Shown here: positions 8,703 through 18,505 of the stretch, piece by piece
How positions within the stretch are numbered: the first letter of the stretch is position 1
Layout of the letters: each line of letters starts with the position of its first letter
From: Tatumella sp. JGM118
GTDB taxonomy: Bacteria; Pseudomonadota; Gammaproteobacteria; Enterobacterales; Enterobacteriaceae
DNA length: 64,000 bases
Direction: 5' to 3'
NCBI RefSeq assembly: GCF_018257515.1
Contig: NZ_JAERJR010000001.1
Location: 372,001-436,000, forward strand
Notes under the pieces: model-generated
The model's input: only the letters and a program-made list of their open reading frames with translations
The model's database searches: none
What the model was told of the DNA's origin: nothing
Made by a program: the position numbers and the translations under genes

Positions 8703-9334
8703 ATGTGGCTCCTGTTGTTCAGATCTTATTTACGCTAACAATCCCTGGCGCGGAAATCAAATTTAATTACCTTAACCCCGCGATGCAGATAAATATTCTA
8801 TTTTTCCCGAGGAATACATGATATCCGCAAACAGGAAGGGCTTTTTAAACAGCCAGCGGGGCGGTGAATAATACCCTAAAATATTCCTCAGCTTATTATC
8901 ACCAGCGGAAGTAGTTTCGGCAGTAATATCGGCCAAATATCATACGCTATACCAACTAATAGTTAACCTTCAGGAAAAGGCGTTTCTCCCGGAAAACCGT
9001 TGGCCTTGGGGGCAACGCTTGAAATTAATATCATGACAGAATATCGTTTTTTTCTGCATTATTTCATGAAATGAAATTGAATGCGCCGTACAGAAGATAA
9101 TCCGTATCTCTGCAGGGAGGGCCAATATCAGAAGCGGATTTGATCATTTAACGCTGCAGAATAATCTCCGGCATTTTTCCGGCAGATTTATCTGGTAAAA
9201 AAGGGGGGTGACCAGGGTATTATTCTGCAATAAGAGCAACGCTGCAGAACCTGTGGGGGATATGTGCAGACTGGCAGGCGATGTATGTTGCCTGACAGAT
9301 AACCGAATCGTGGCAGCAGGGGGCAGGCCCGGGG
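8703..9334. other. Intergenic spacer upstream of proX
   Basis: No gene seen. The first 150 bp before proX are AT-rich and likely hold its promoter. An inverted repeat ATTTCATGAAAT lies at about 9060-9071. Confidence 0.4.
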
Positions 9335-9439
9335 TTATCCCCAAATCATCGCAGCCCAGCGCAACATCAGCAGACCCAGACAGATAAATACCAGAACCAG
9401 TACCATTTTCCCGTATTTTTTACTTCGGTGATTTGCCAT
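9335..9439 (-). CDS. yniD: YniD-like small membrane protein
   Basis: A 34-residue frame from ATG 9439 to TAA at 9335-9337. It has a basic N-terminus (HRSKKYGK), one hydrophobic segment (VLVLVFICLGLLML) and the C-terminal RWAAMIWG, which matches the end of E. coli YniD as I remember it. YniD is one of the short single-pass inner-membrane proteins of enterics; its role is not known to me. Confidence 0.8.
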   Translation of the reverse strand: MANHRSKKYGKMVLVLVFICLGLLMLRWAAMIWG

Positions 9440-9569
9440 TCAGCGAGTTCCCGGCGGTCAGTTTCAGACTTAGGTTTACAGTATCAGAAGCGATCATAAC
9501 AGACAATCAACAGAACACAGGGGATAGCTTTCCCCTGTGTTTTCATACTGCTTATCTGGCAGCTATCGG

Positions 9570-9893
9570 TCAGAGTTCATTTTTAATCAGAAACTCTTCC
9601 CAGGTCATACCCAGCGCCTCGGCATGACTTTTCAGATAATTCTCAATGGCTGTGGCTGCCACTTCTTTATCCGGCTCCGCCAGCTGGATAGAAAAGATCA
9701 TCCCATCCAGTTTTTTCTGACGCAGAAACGCGGCATAAATACGTTCGGCCTGAAGCGCACGATAGGTTTCAAGGTCCATACCCGCTTGTTTTGCTTCTTC
9801 TTCTGAGATTTCGTTCAGGGCATGAGTAAAGTCAGGATGGGCCGCGAAAAACATGTCACGGGCAATTTCATAATATTGTTCGGGCGTTTTCAT
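9570..9893 (-). CDS. Small acidic conserved protein, possibly DUF6388 family
   Basis: 107 residues from ATG 9893 (MKTPEQYYE); an in-frame ATG 24 nt upstream (9917) would add eight residues. The protein is all-helical by eye and acidic, with no signal peptide or membrane segment (…PDFTHALNEISEEEAKQAG…). It resembles small conserved enterobacterial proteins I associate with DUF6388, but I am not certain of the family number. Function is unknown. It stands alone between spacers. Confidence 0.6.
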   Translation of the reverse strand: MKTPEQYYEIARDMFFAAHPDFTHALNEISEEEAKQAGMDLETYRALQAERIYAAFLRQKKLDGMIFSIQLAEPDKEVAATAIENYLKSHAEALGMTWEEFLIKNEL

Positions 9894-10076
9894 AGTATTC
9901 TTTATTGGATCAAACATCCGGCAATTGTATCCGCTCTGCGGACGAATGTCAGGGTAAACACAGGCAATACCGCGGAATTCACTGCGTGATAGGGGCTGTT
10001 CAGGGGCTGCAATAGCACGAGGACGCTATATAATGATCGGAAACAGGTACCGGTATCGGGTCAACAGAGAAAGTAT

Positions 10077-10550
10077 ATGAAAAGATGGATGTTATTACCT
10101 TTGCTGGCATTAGCTGGCTGTGCGCAGATCGATAATTACCCGCAGGCCGTCAAGGTGCCTGCACCGGCAGGAATGGCAGGCGTCTGGCAAAGCGATGGTC
10201 CGCAATCAGCCCTTGTCAGCCCTCAGGCGATGGCCTCTCTGCTGATCAGTCCGCAGGGAGATACTCTGGATTGTCGCCAGTGGCAACGGGTGATTGCTAA
10301 ACCCGGAAAGTTGTCTCAGATTGATGATGAACTGGTCAATATTAACCGCCAGTTACGGGTGATGCCGATCACGCTAACAAACGGGGTGATGCACTACGAC
10401 GGGCTGAGCCTGAAAAAAGTCACACAGCCGACCAGCGAGTGCCGTAAAGCGTTGGCCGAATCCAAAGATCATCCTAAACAACAGGTTATCCAGGATATCC
10501 AGCCGACCCTGATGCAGAACCACTTTGCGGATGGCAGCACTGCCGGTTAA
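10077..10550 (+). CDS. yedD: Lipoprotein YedD
   Basis: 157 residues. The signal peptide ends in the lipobox LALAGC, giving an acylated Cys15. The body contains LVSPQAM, GDTLDCRQWQRVIA and PGKL, which match E. coli YedD closely, and its location next to fliT mirrors E. coli. It is somewhat longer than E. coli YedD because of a C-terminal extension. Its role is not established; by type it is an outer-membrane lipoprotein facing the periplasm. Confidence 0.85.
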   Translation: MKRWMLLPLLALAGCAQIDNYPQAVKVPAPAGMAGVWQSDGPQSALVSPQAMASLLISPQGDTLDCRQWQRVIAKPGKLSQIDDELVNINRQLRVMPITLTNGVMHYDGLSLKKVTQPTSECRKALAESKDHPKQQVIQDIQPTLMQNHFADGSTAG

Positions 10551-10586
10551 GTGACCTGGCCTGCCTGTTGTCTGACGGCAGGTCAG

Positions 10587-10886
10587 TTACACCGAAAAAT
10601 AGGCTTTAGCCACCCGTTGCTGCTGCCATGTTTCCCGAACGTTCAGGCCGGTTGTGTGCCTGGCGTCTGCGATAAGGCGGGTGAGTGCTTCATGGGCCTG
10701 CAGCAATACCTGCTGTTCACCCGGACTTATCGTGTCACCGTTATTGTCCGTCACCGGACAATGCATGGCCAGTTGCTGGTATTCCCTGACCAGTGTTTCC
10801 ATCTCCGGCCAGCGTTGTTCTGAAGCCAGTTGCTGTAACTGCTGGTTCAGAGAACTGACCCTGACCAGCCAGCGCCGGGGGCTCAC
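10587..10886 (-). CDS. fliT: Flagellar export chaperone / FlhDC inhibitor FliT
   Basis: 99 residues from GTG 10886. The start is chosen because GTG overlaps the fliS stop (GTGA) and AGGAGG precedes it; an upstream in-frame ATG inside fliS is less likely. FliT binds the cap protein FliD for export and, when free, inhibits FlhD4C2. The protein is helical, with conserved WPEMETLVREYQQL and C-terminal NVRETWQQQ. It is third in the fliD-fliS-fliT operon and translationally coupled to fliS. Confidence 0.85.
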   Translation of the reverse strand: MSPRRWLVRVSSLNQQLQQLASEQRWPEMETLVREYQQLAMHCPVTDNNGDTISPGEQQVLLQAHEALTRLIADARHTTGLNVRETWQQQRVAKAYFSV

Positions 10887-11293
10887 AGGGAACCCTCCTG
10901 ACCACTCGGTAATTGCAGACTCTGTTTCCACCCGCTGGTGATATCCTTCAGCAAGCGTTCTGCTTCACTGACTGCTGCGGCATCGTTGTGCAGACTGGCC
11001 TGCAGTAACCGGAATACCATATAGTCATACAGCGATATCAGTTGCGCTGCCAGCGGATCTTCACGCCATTCCAGCAATGGCCCTTTCAGGCCATTTTCGA
11101 TGATATTCATCGCCCGGGACAGGGCCGGGCCTTTACCTTTGATGTTGCCATCATCGATATACAGGCGCGCCTGAGCCAGTGCATTGAGTGCTCCCTCAAA
11201 TAACAGGGTGGTCAGTTGTGACTGACTGGCACTGAGCACCGCACTTTCCACACTTATCGTTGCGTAAGCATTGGCACCGGTCATGCTTTTCAT
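10883..11293 (-). CDS. fliS: Flagellin export chaperone FliS
   Basis: 136 residues from ATG 11293, with AAGGA upstream; the protein begins MKSMTGANAYATI. It is an all-helical FliS fold (residues about 20-120) that wraps the C-terminal disordered end of flagellin and prevents premature polymerisation before export. It lies 10 nt after fliD. Confidence 0.9.
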   Translation of the reverse strand: MKSMTGANAYATISVESAVLSASQSQLTTLLFEGALNALAQARLYIDDGNIKGKGPALSRAMNIIENGLKGPLLEWREDPLAAQLISLYDYMVFRLLQASLHNDAAAVSEAERLLKDITSGWKQSLQLPSGQEGSL

Positions 11294-11303
11294 GCGGAGT
11301 TCC

Positions 11304-12734
11304 TTATTTATCCGATGAAGCATCAAACTGAGATGCCAGGTACTGGCGGGTCTGATCCATCTGCGACATCAGTTTATTCAGTTGAGTAAATTGCGTCTGA
11401 TACCGTGCCATAGTGGCATCGATAGAGGACTGCATGGCGTCATAGCGCTTACTTAAGCCATCATAATTACTGTTGAGTGAGTCGATGGCATTGGCCAGCA
11501 TTCCTTTTTTACCGTTAGCATCGCTCAGCATGTCGTTAAGAGTATTGTTCATTTGAGTGGCAAAACCGGAGGTTTTACCATCGCCGGTGAAAAATGCAGC
11601 CACGGCCTGAGGGTTATCCTTGAGGGCATTTTCAAGCTGAGTATCATCCACCATCAGCGCACCGGACGAACCGTCAGATTGTTTCGTCGGGTCGATAGTG
11701 ATCCCTAATTGGGCGAGGATAGAAAAGGCTCCCCCCTGTGATTCTGACAGCATCGATTGCAGACGGGACTGAATGTTTCTGACCGTATTATCCCCCATCA
11801 GCGGTCCGTTGCTGCTGGTGTCGTTCGTGGCTGCCCCGGTGCCAGCGAAACTGGTCAGGCTGCTGATCAGTGATTGCAGTTTGTTATAGGCGGCAACCCA
11901 GTCTTTAATCGCTTTTACGCTGTCATCACTGTTGGTACTGATTTCCAGCGTCTCAGCCTGAGCTGATACCGCTTTCAGGTTCAGGGTGACGCCATCAGGC
12001 GCGTTGGTCACTGTATTACTTTTACTTTCGACTTCGATACCATTTACCGTCAGTTTCGCATTCTGCCCGGCATCGGTCAGTTTCATCCCTGAAGTGTCGT
12101 CCCCTGCAGAATAGCCAATGACACCTTGCAGCGTATCATCACCACTGACGCTGACCGAAATAGTATTGTCAGCGCCGGTATCTTTGGCGGTCAGCGACAG
12201 ATAATACTCGCCATCGCTGGCCCGGATACTGGTGGCGGTTACCCCGGCATCACTTTTATTGATAGCGTTGACGATGCCATCCAGCGACGTTTCATCGTCT
12301 GATAACGTAATTTCAACGGGTTCGCCGTCACCGGTCTTCAGGGTCAGTGTACGGGTGCCTCCGTCGGTATTACCGAGAGGTTCTGAGTGACTGCTTATTT
12401 TACCGGAGAGCAACGATTGTGCCGTGGCGAGTTGTTCCACATTGATCTGATAATTGCCGGGCACGGCGTTGCTGCCAGTGGTGGCGGTAAATGCCGTATT
12501 GGTACTGTTGACTGCCGTGGAATTAAAAGATGAGGACTTTGTCAGGGCTTCCATCGCACTCTGTAAACTTTGCAGGCAACTTTTAAGCTGGCCAAATGCA
12601 GAAATTTTGTTCTTACAGGCGGTCGCCTCACTGGTAATGGGCGCCAGTTTAGCCATTTCTGCGTTCTGCAAATTATTGTACAGCTCTGACAAGTCTAATC
12701 CTGAACCGATATCCAGATTACTGATTGCATTCAT
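11304..12734 (-). CDS. fliD: Flagellar filament cap protein FliD (HAP2)
   Basis: 476 residues, close to the 468 of E. coli FliD. The N-terminal domain has the conserved DIGSGLDLSELYNNLQ start and the C-terminal domain the coiled-coil KRYDAMQSSIDATMARYQTQF. The middle region (about 60-300) is the variable Ser/Thr-rich domain. FliD caps the growing filament and guides flagellin insertion. It begins a fliD-fliS-fliT operon preceded by a visible sigma-28 promoter at 12768-12794. Confidence 0.95.
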   Translation of the reverse strand: MNAISNLDIGSGLDLSELYNNLQNAEMAKLAPITSEATACKNKISAFGQLKSCLQSLQSAMEALTKSSSFNSTAVNSTNTAFTATTGSNAVPGNYQINVEQLATAQSLLSGKISSHSEPLGNTDGGTRTLTLKTGDGEPVEITLSDDETSLDGIVNAINKSDAGVTATSIRASDGEYYLSLTAKDTGADNTISVSVSGDDTLQGVIGYSAGDDTSGMKLTDAGQNAKLTVNGIEVESKSNTVTNAPDGVTLNLKAVSAQAETLEISTNSDDSVKAIKDWVAAYNKLQSLISSLTSFAGTGAATNDTSSNGPLMGDNTVRNIQSRLQSMLSESQGGAFSILAQLGITIDPTKQSDGSSGALMVDDTQLENALKDNPQAVAAFFTGDGKTSGFATQMNNTLNDMLSDANGKKGMLANAIDSLNSNYDGLSKRYDAMQSSIDATMARYQTQFTQLNKLMSQMDQTRQYLASQFDASSDK

Positions 12735-12767
12735 GCTTATATTTCCTGTCGTGGGGAGATATCCGGA

Positions 12768-12794
12768 GTATCGGCAAGAGGAAAAAAATATTTA
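12768..12794 (-). promoter_or_regulatory. Sigma-28 (FliA) promoter of fliDST
   Basis: On the minus strand TAAATATT-N11-GCCGATAC, a near-consensus FliA promoter (TAAAGTTT-N11-GCCGATAA), lies 34 bp upstream of fliD. Confidence 0.85.
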
Positions 12795-12867
12795 TTTTTC
12801 GTCCCGGGAAAGAGAGCAGGGGCGGAGACTTACCGGGAGTACCTGATGCTTTTTTTAGCCTGATGTC

Positions 12868-12894
12868 TAAAGTTCGCCCCGGCATTTCCGATAT
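12868..12894 (+). promoter_or_regulatory. Sigma-28 (FliA) promoter of fliC
   Basis: TAAAGTTC-N11-TCCGATAT on the plus strand, 72 bp upstream of fliC, divergent from the fliD promoter. Confidence 0.85.
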
Positions 12895-12966
12895 CAGTCA
12901 TGAACGCAAAATGATTCAACCGTTTTGCTTATCCGATGAATATTTTTTTATTGAAGGGTATAAATT

Positions 12967-13785
12967 ATGGCTGTTATTAACACGAATATTATGTCGTTAA
13001 CGACCCAGAACAACCTGAACAAAGCGCAGTCAGCGCTGGGTACCGCCATTGAGCGCTTATCGTCCGGTTTACGTATTAACAGTTCGAAGGATGATGCCGC
13101 AGGTGAAGCTATTGCCAACCGTATGACATCCAGTCTCCGTGGGCTGACTCAGGCCGCCCGCAATGCTAACGATGGTATCTCCCTGGCGCAAACCGCTGAA
13201 GGTGCGCTGAACGAAATCAACTCCAACTTACAGCGTATTCGTGAGCTGACGGTGCAGGCGAAAAACGGGACCAACAGTGACGATGATATCAGTTCTATCC
13301 AGGCTGAAGTCGATGCCCGTCTGGCGGAAATCAAACGTATCGGAAGTGCCACTACCTTTAACAACATTGAGTTGTTTGATAGTAAGGGGACAGCGATCAA
13401 CATTCAGGTCGGAGCGGGTGACGACGCTGCCGCGAATGTCATCTCGATTTCTCTGTCGGATGATGGCTTTAAAGCCAGCACGCTGGGCAGCGATTTCAGC
13501 GTGAGCGGTGATACCGGTCTGGCCGACATCGATGCCCGGATCTCTTCTGTCGATGCTGCCCGTAGTGGATTGGGTGCAATTCAGAACCGCTTTGAATCTA
13601 CTATCAATAACCTGAATGCGACGATCAACAACCTGTCAGCCTCTCAGTCGCGTATCCAGGATGCGGACTATGCGACCGAAGTGTCCAGTATGTCGCGGGC
13701 ACAAATTCTGCAACAGGCAGGTACCTCAGTACTCTCTAAAGCCAACCAGGTCCCGCAGACTGTGCTTTCTTTACTGCAAAACTAA
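12967..13785 (+). CDS. fliC: Flagellin (short form)
   Basis: 272 residues, versus about 500 in E. coli. The conserved N-terminal D0/D1 part (MAVINTNIMSLTTQNNLNKA, residues 1-140) and C-terminal D1/D0 part (about 190-272, ending QVPQTVLSLLQN) are intact. The surface-exposed D2/D3 region is reduced to about 45 residues (GDDAAANVISISL...). This is a minimal filament subunit that should still polymerise. A FliA promoter lies upstream and a terminator directly downstream, so it is transcribed alone. The two following glycosyltransferases suggest that the exposed loop is sugar-modified. Confidence 0.95.
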   Translation: MAVINTNIMSLTTQNNLNKAQSALGTAIERLSSGLRINSSKDDAAGEAIANRMTSSLRGLTQAARNANDGISLAQTAEGALNEINSNLQRIRELTVQAKNGTNSDDDISSIQAEVDARLAEIKRIGSATTFNNIELFDSKGTAINIQVGAGDDAAANVISISLSDDGFKASTLGSDFSVSGDTGLADIDARISSVDAARSGLGAIQNRFESTINNLNATINNLSASQSRIQDADYATEVSSMSRAQILQQAGTSVLSKANQVPQTVLSLLQN

Positions 13786-13808
13786 TCAACGCTGTCAGAT
13801 TTTCCCGG

Positions 13809-13829
13809 AACCCCGCAGTGCGGGGTTTT
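13809..13829 (+). terminator. Rho-independent terminator of fliC
   Basis: CCCCGC-AGT-GCGGGG flanked by AA/TTTT, 24 bp after the fliC stop. Confidence 0.9.
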
Positions 13830-13862
13830 GTCTTTGGTTCGCGCAGAGTGTCAGGGGTAGGC

Positions 13863-16800
13863 ATGCAGAAAATACTTTTTTCAATCGACAGGTTGCAGAG
13901 GGCCACGGCGGCCGAAGCGACCGTTTTCGGGCTGGCGGGCTGGTTTATCCGCCAGGGATGGACGGTGGATGTCTGCGCCAGAGTCATCAGTCGTCAGTAT
14001 CAGCAGCGTCTGTCAGCGCTTTCCGACCACGGGAAGGTCCGTTGTTTTACTGATGCGCCGGAACAGGGCGTGACACCCTTCAGCGATAGCGGTGAAATAA
14101 CCTATGACCTGGTCTGGGTTTGTAACGGTTATCTCGCCAGCGGGATCCTGCACAGTCTGCAACAACGCTGTCTGCGCGGACAATTTCTGTTCCAGCATAT
14201 CTCCTGGCCCCTGAAGCCACAGTACCATCAGTGTGCCACCGAAAAAGCGCTATCATGGCGTACCCTGACGGACTCTGCCTTCCACTATGCATCACTGGCC
14301 CTGGGGGGGATCACGCCCCCGGCGCTGACATTATTGCCACTGGCTTATAATGACACCGACCCCGTATCGGATGACGAACCGCAGGAGCCGGCGGGGGATC
14401 TGCAGCGGGTGCTCTGGGCCGGAGAACTTACGGCTACACAGAAGGACACCCTTGGCCGGGACTTTACGCGACGAGGGATCCGCGTGGACTTTATTTGCGG
14501 TCAGGAAAGCGCGGGGGAACTGACGAATCAGCAACTCACTCGCTATCAGGTGGTCGCCGGTGAACATCAGCTGATAGCCAGAGCTCTCTGTCTGGGGATC
14601 CCTGCCTGCATTACCGGAAAAGCCGGCTGGCAGGGGTATCCTGCACACGATGATTTACTGGCGGCCGCGGATAACTTTTTCGTCGCGGCTGACTGCCCGC
14701 CAATGGAATGCGGGCAGTGGGCAGAGGCGCTGATCAGCGGATATCAGGCCGCCCTGCAGCGAGCGGCAGACTTCCGGGAAGAGGCGTGTGAAAGCTGGTC
14801 TTATTCTGCGCTATTACCTCCGTTGCTGGCCAGGCTGCCCGCCCCGGAATTACGGGTGCCGGATACCGCCGCTGCCGAAGAATGGCGGTTGGCCCAGGGT
14901 GTCCTGGCCAGTCTGGCCGTTAAGCGTCAGCCTCTGGAACGCTGGCTGAAACACCGCTGTTTGTCGGAAACACGGCGGGCGGTTCTTTCTGCCATGGTGG
15001 CCGCCCATCCGGGCACCGGACGGATCGGGGTGATGATCACCGGCCCGCAGTTGCAGAGTGGCGCGACAGAGCGGACGTTACTCTCCCTGCAGCAACAGAG
15101 CCTGCCGCCGGAGAGTGTTGTGTTGGTGACCGATGAGGTTTCTGCGGGGTTTAGTCATCTTACCGACCGCCTGCTTCCGGCTTCAGCCGGACGCCGTGAA
15201 CTGCTGGAGGTCATCGGACAATCAACGGCGAATAGCTGGCTGATGCTGCAGCCGGGGACCAGGTGTTTGCCGGATACGCTGCTACTGTTTGCCGTTTACC
15301 TGCTGGAACATCCGCACACCTCACTCTGTTACAGTGATACGCTGGAAGGGGAAGAGATGGCTGATGCCCGTCTGAGCCTGAAGCCGGATTGTAATATTGA
15401 TCTGTTACGGGCCTGTCACTATCCCGGAGAGGAATTACTGGTTACCGGTACCTGTCTTAGCCGTTTTCTGCCAGAGTCTGCCGGTTCTTCTCCTCTGCCG
15501 ATGGCTGAGCTGATGTGGCGCGCTATCGAAACGTACGGGCCGGGCACCCTGGGTCATCTGACGGAGGCATTGCTACTGATCCCGGACCGATCTCCGCCGG
15601 CGGATAACGGTGAGGCACGCCGTGACGAGGTTCGCCGGCATCTGGCGCGCTGTGGCATTGACGGGGTGGTGACGGCCGGTCCGGACAACGCGCCGGATCG
15701 TGTCCGCTACCTGCAGTCTGCCAGGCCGCAGGTCAGCATCATTATCCCCACCAAAGATCATCAGAGTCTGTTAAAGCGCTGTCTTGACTCTGTCACCGGG
15801 CTGACACCGGAAGGGGGTATTGAAATCCTGATCGTTGATAACGGCTCCTCGCAGCCCGGAGCCTGTGAGTATCTGGGGCAGTTACAGGCACTTAAGCTGA
15901 GTAATCTCCGTATCCTGCACTGGTCAGCTCCGTTTAACTTCGCTGCCCTCTGTAATTTTGCGGCGGCACAAGCGCAGGGCGAATATCTTTTATTTCTGAA
16001 TAATGACTGTGAGGTGACGGAATCCGGCTGGCTGACCGCACTGACCGAACTGGCACAACGACCGGAAGTCGGGATCACAGGGGCCAGAATGTGTTATCCG
16101 GATGGGCGGCTCCAGCATGCAGGGTTTATTGCCGGCCCTGAGGATTCAGTGACCGCGATCTACGAGGGTGAGAGTACGACGGCGGAAGGCTATTTTCACT
16201 GTCTGCAGGCCACCCATGAGGTGTCAGCGGTCAGTGCTGCCTGCATGATGGTCCGGCGAACATTATTCGAAACACTGGGCGGCTTCGATGCGGAAAATTT
16301 CGATTATGATCTGGCGGATGTCGATTTATGTTTCAGGGTGCGGCAGGCCGGCTACCTGGTGTTGTGGACCCCTGAGGCGACCGTCAGTCATATGGGTGGG
16401 GCAACCCGTTTATCTGCGGCACTCTCCACACCGGATCCGCAGGCGGCAGAGCGGTGTCGTGCCGCCCTACGGACGCGCTGGAAAACCGGATTATGTCAGG
16501 ACATCCGGTATCAGCGACATCTTAGCCGGAGCGGCTCGCTGTTCAGCCTCTCACGGGTGACCGACAGACTGCAGTCACCCTTACCCGGACGCCCGCTACC
16601 GGTGATCGTGGCCGGTCATATCAATGAGACCGGCTGCGGCCATTATCGCGTAATTCAGCCTTACCGGTTGCTGGAGCAGCAACTGCGCGCCGAAGGCGGG
16701 TTAATCCATGGTCTGCCGGCAGCGATAGATGCGGCGGGTGTTTCTCCGGATATTGTGTTGCTGCAGATGCCCTTTGACCCGCAGATAGAACAGCGGATCA

Positions 16801-17585
16801 CGCATCTGAAACAATATTGTTCTCCGAAGATCATCATGGAATATGACGACTATTTCATTAATCTGCCGTTAAAAAACCACCATCGCGGAAAACTTCCCAA
16901 AAATATTGTCAGCCAGTTGCGCCGTACAGTGAGCCTTGCAGACCGGCTGGTGGTGTCAACCCCGGCGCTGGCGGAGGCCTATGCCGGATTTCATCCGGAT
17001 ATCCGCGTAGCGCTGAACCGCCTGGACCCGGAATTATGGGGCGGGTTACCCGCAACGCGACGGCGTGGGAAAAAACCCCGCGTCGGCTGGGCCGGCGGAA
17101 ACAGTCACACCGGCGATCTTGAGATCCTTCAGCCGCTGATCTGTGAACTGGCGGATGAGGTGGACTGGGTATTTATGGGCATGAAACCGCAGAGTGCGAG
17201 GTGTGAATTCCATCCCGGGGTCCCATTTGAATGGTACCCGCAAAAGCTGGCCAGCCTGCAACTGGATCTGGCATTAGTGCCGCTGGAAATCAATCTTTTC
17301 AATGAATGTAAGAGTAATCTCCGACTGCTGGAATTGGGAGCCTGCGGCATTCCGGTGATCTGCAGTGATATTGAACCTTACCGGGGGGCATTACCGGTCA
17401 CGCGGGTCAAAAATCACTTCCGCCACTGGTTACGTGCAATACGGGAGCATCTGGCCGATAAAGAGGCCCTCGACCGGCAGGGCATCCTGCTTCAGCAGGC
17501 GGTACGTCGCCACTGGTTAATGACACCGTCAGCAGTGGATGAGTGGCAGTATGCGTGGCTGGAACATCAGGAGCAAAAATCATGA
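13863..17585 (+). CDS. Large multidomain glycosyltransferase (probable flagellin glycosylation)
   Basis: 1240 residues from ATG 13863, preceded by AGGGGTAGG; an in-frame upstream ATG at 13818 lies inside the fliC terminator and is unlikely. About 1-340: a GT4/GT-B-like N-terminal region. About 385-545: a degenerate GT2-like segment. About 623-870: a full GT2 (GT-A) domain with SIIIPTKDH, IVDNGSS, LNNDCEV and an EDxD-like ADVDLCFR motif. About 913-1240: a GT-B-like domain (VGWAGGNSHTGD, LRLLELGACGIPVICSD). It sits between fliC and fliA and is coupled to the next GT gene. Transfer of sugars to flagellin Ser/Thr is inferred from position; O-antigen synthesis is an alternative. Confidence 0.8.
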   Translation: MQKILFSIDRLQRATAAEATVFGLAGWFIRQGWTVDVCARVISRQYQQRLSALSDHGKVRCFTDAPEQGVTPFSDSGEITYDLVWVCNGYLASGILHSLQQRCLRGQFLFQHISWPLKPQYHQCATEKALSWRTLTDSAFHYASLALGGITPPALTLLPLAYNDTDPVSDDEPQEPAGDLQRVLWAGELTATQKDTLGRDFTRRGIRVDFICGQESAGELTNQQLTRYQVVAGEHQLIARALCLGIPACITGKAGWQGYPAHDDLLAAADNFFVAADCPPMECGQWAEALISGYQAALQRAADFREEACESWSYSALLPPLLARLPAPELRVPDTAAAEEWRLAQGVLASLAVKRQPLERWLKHRCLSETRRAVLSAMVAAHPGTGRIGVMITGPQLQSGATERTLLSLQQQSLPPESVVLVTDEVSAGFSHLTDRLLPASAGRRELLEVIGQSTANSWLMLQPGTRCLPDTLLLFAVYLLEHPHTSLCYSDTLEGEEMADARLSLKPDCNIDLLRACHYPGEELLVTGTCLSRFLPESAGSSPLPMAELMWRAIETYGPGTLGHLTEALLLIPDRSPPADNGEARRDEVRRHLARCGIDGVVTAGPDNAPDRVRYLQSARPQVSIIIPTKDHQSLLKRCLDSVTGLTPEGGIEILIVDNGSSQPGACEYLGQLQALKLSNLRILHWSAPFNFAALCNFAAAQAQGEYLLFLNNDCEVTESGWLTALTELAQRPEVGITGARMCYPDGRLQHAGFIAGPEDSVTAIYEGESTTAEGYFHCLQATHEVSAVSAACMMVRRTLFETLGGFDAENFDYDLADVDLCFRVRQAGYLVLWTPEATVSHMGGATRLSAALSTPDPQAAERCRAALRTRWKTGLCQDIRYQRHLSRSGSLFSLSRVTDRLQSPLPGRPLPVIVAGHINETGCGHYRVIQPYRLLEQQLRAEGGLIHGLPAAIDAAGVSPDIVLLQMPFDPQIEQRITHLKQYCSPKIIMEYDDYFINLPLKNHHRGKLPKNIVSQLRRTVSLADRLVVSTPALAEAYAGFHPDIRVALNRLDPELWGGLPATRRRGKKPRVGWAGGNSHTGDLEILQPLICELADEVDWVFMGMKPQSARCEFHPGVPFEWYPQKLASLQLDLALVPLEINLFNECKSNLRLLELGACGIPVICSDIEPYRGALPVTRVKNHFRHWLRAIREHLADKEALDRQGILLQQAVRRHWLMTPSAVDEWQYAWLEHQEQKS

Positions 17586-18391
17586 AAACACCTCTCGGTC
17601 GTATTGGTGTCGGCATCGTTACCTGTAATCGTCGGGAGGGATTACTGAAGCTGTGCCACTCCTTACCACGACACCTGCTGGAGGCTGTGATTGTGGTCAA
17701 TGATGGCCAGCCGGAAAAAGATTATCATGATCTGGAGGTTAAACTGGTGCAAAACCCCGAAAATCAGGGGGTGGGGCGCAGTAAAAATACGGCATTGCGC
17801 TATCTGCAGCAGCAGAATATTGACCATTATTTTCTGATAGAGGATGACATTTATCTGAAAGATGAGCGGGTCTTCGAACGGTATATCAACGCTGCGGCTG
17901 AAACAGGGATACAGCATTTTAATTTCGCGTTGCACGGACAATACAATGTGAATAAAGAAGGCCATCCCCGCCCACGCTATCAGGTGAATTACCCGTCATT
18001 ACGCTTACCTCTGTATCCGAGTTGTGTGGGGGCGTTTTCCTACTACAGCCGGCAGTGTCTGGAACATGTCGGTCTGATGGATGAGGATTTTTACAATGCG
18101 CTGGAGCATGTGGAACATAGCTGGCGCATCATCCGCGCCGGTATGCATCCTCCTTATTCCTACTTCGCTGATATTGAAGCATCCGGAGATTATCTCGGCG
18201 ATGAGGGCTGGAGTATGAATCAGTCCACTATCTGCCGGCAAGCGAGCTTCCGTGCGATTTGCCTGGCCGCAGCGATGCAATTCCGCGAAAAGCACGGACA
18301 TCAGCTTAAAGATGAACCGATTGTCGGTGAAGAGGAGGTGCTGAAGTCCCTGCGCAGTATCCGCCAGCGTTTTGCTATGACCGGCCGGTGA
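17582..18391 (+). CDS. Family 2 glycosyltransferase
   Basis: 269 residues from ATG 17582, which overlaps the stop of the preceding glycosyltransferase (ATGA), so the two are translationally coupled. GT-A signatures: GVGIVTCNR at the N-terminus, NPENQGVGRSKNTAL, and the metal/nucleotide-sugar motif LIEDDIY (DD). No membrane segment, so it is cytosolic. It probably adds or extends a sugar on the same acceptor as its large partner, most likely flagellin given the position between fliC and fliA. Confidence 0.8.
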   Translation: MKTPLGRIGVGIVTCNRREGLLKLCHSLPRHLLEAVIVVNDGQPEKDYHDLEVKLVQNPENQGVGRSKNTALRYLQQQNIDHYFLIEDDIYLKDERVFERYINAAAETGIQHFNFALHGQYNVNKEGHPRPRYQVNYPSLRLPLYPSCVGAFSYYSRQCLEHVGLMDEDFYNALEHVEHSWRIIRAGMHPPYSYFADIEASGDYLGDEGWSMNQSTICRQASFRAICLAAAMQFREKHGHQLKDEPIVGEEEVLKSLRSIRQRFAMTGR

Positions 18392-18505
18392 GACCCGGGT
18401 CTCAGCCGGTTAATAACCTGAATTTTAAGTCGTTATTTGATCGATGGCTGCGGTGTCTTGCGATTGATAATTTCTTCACGGTCTCACAGATTCAGGACGG
18501 TAACC

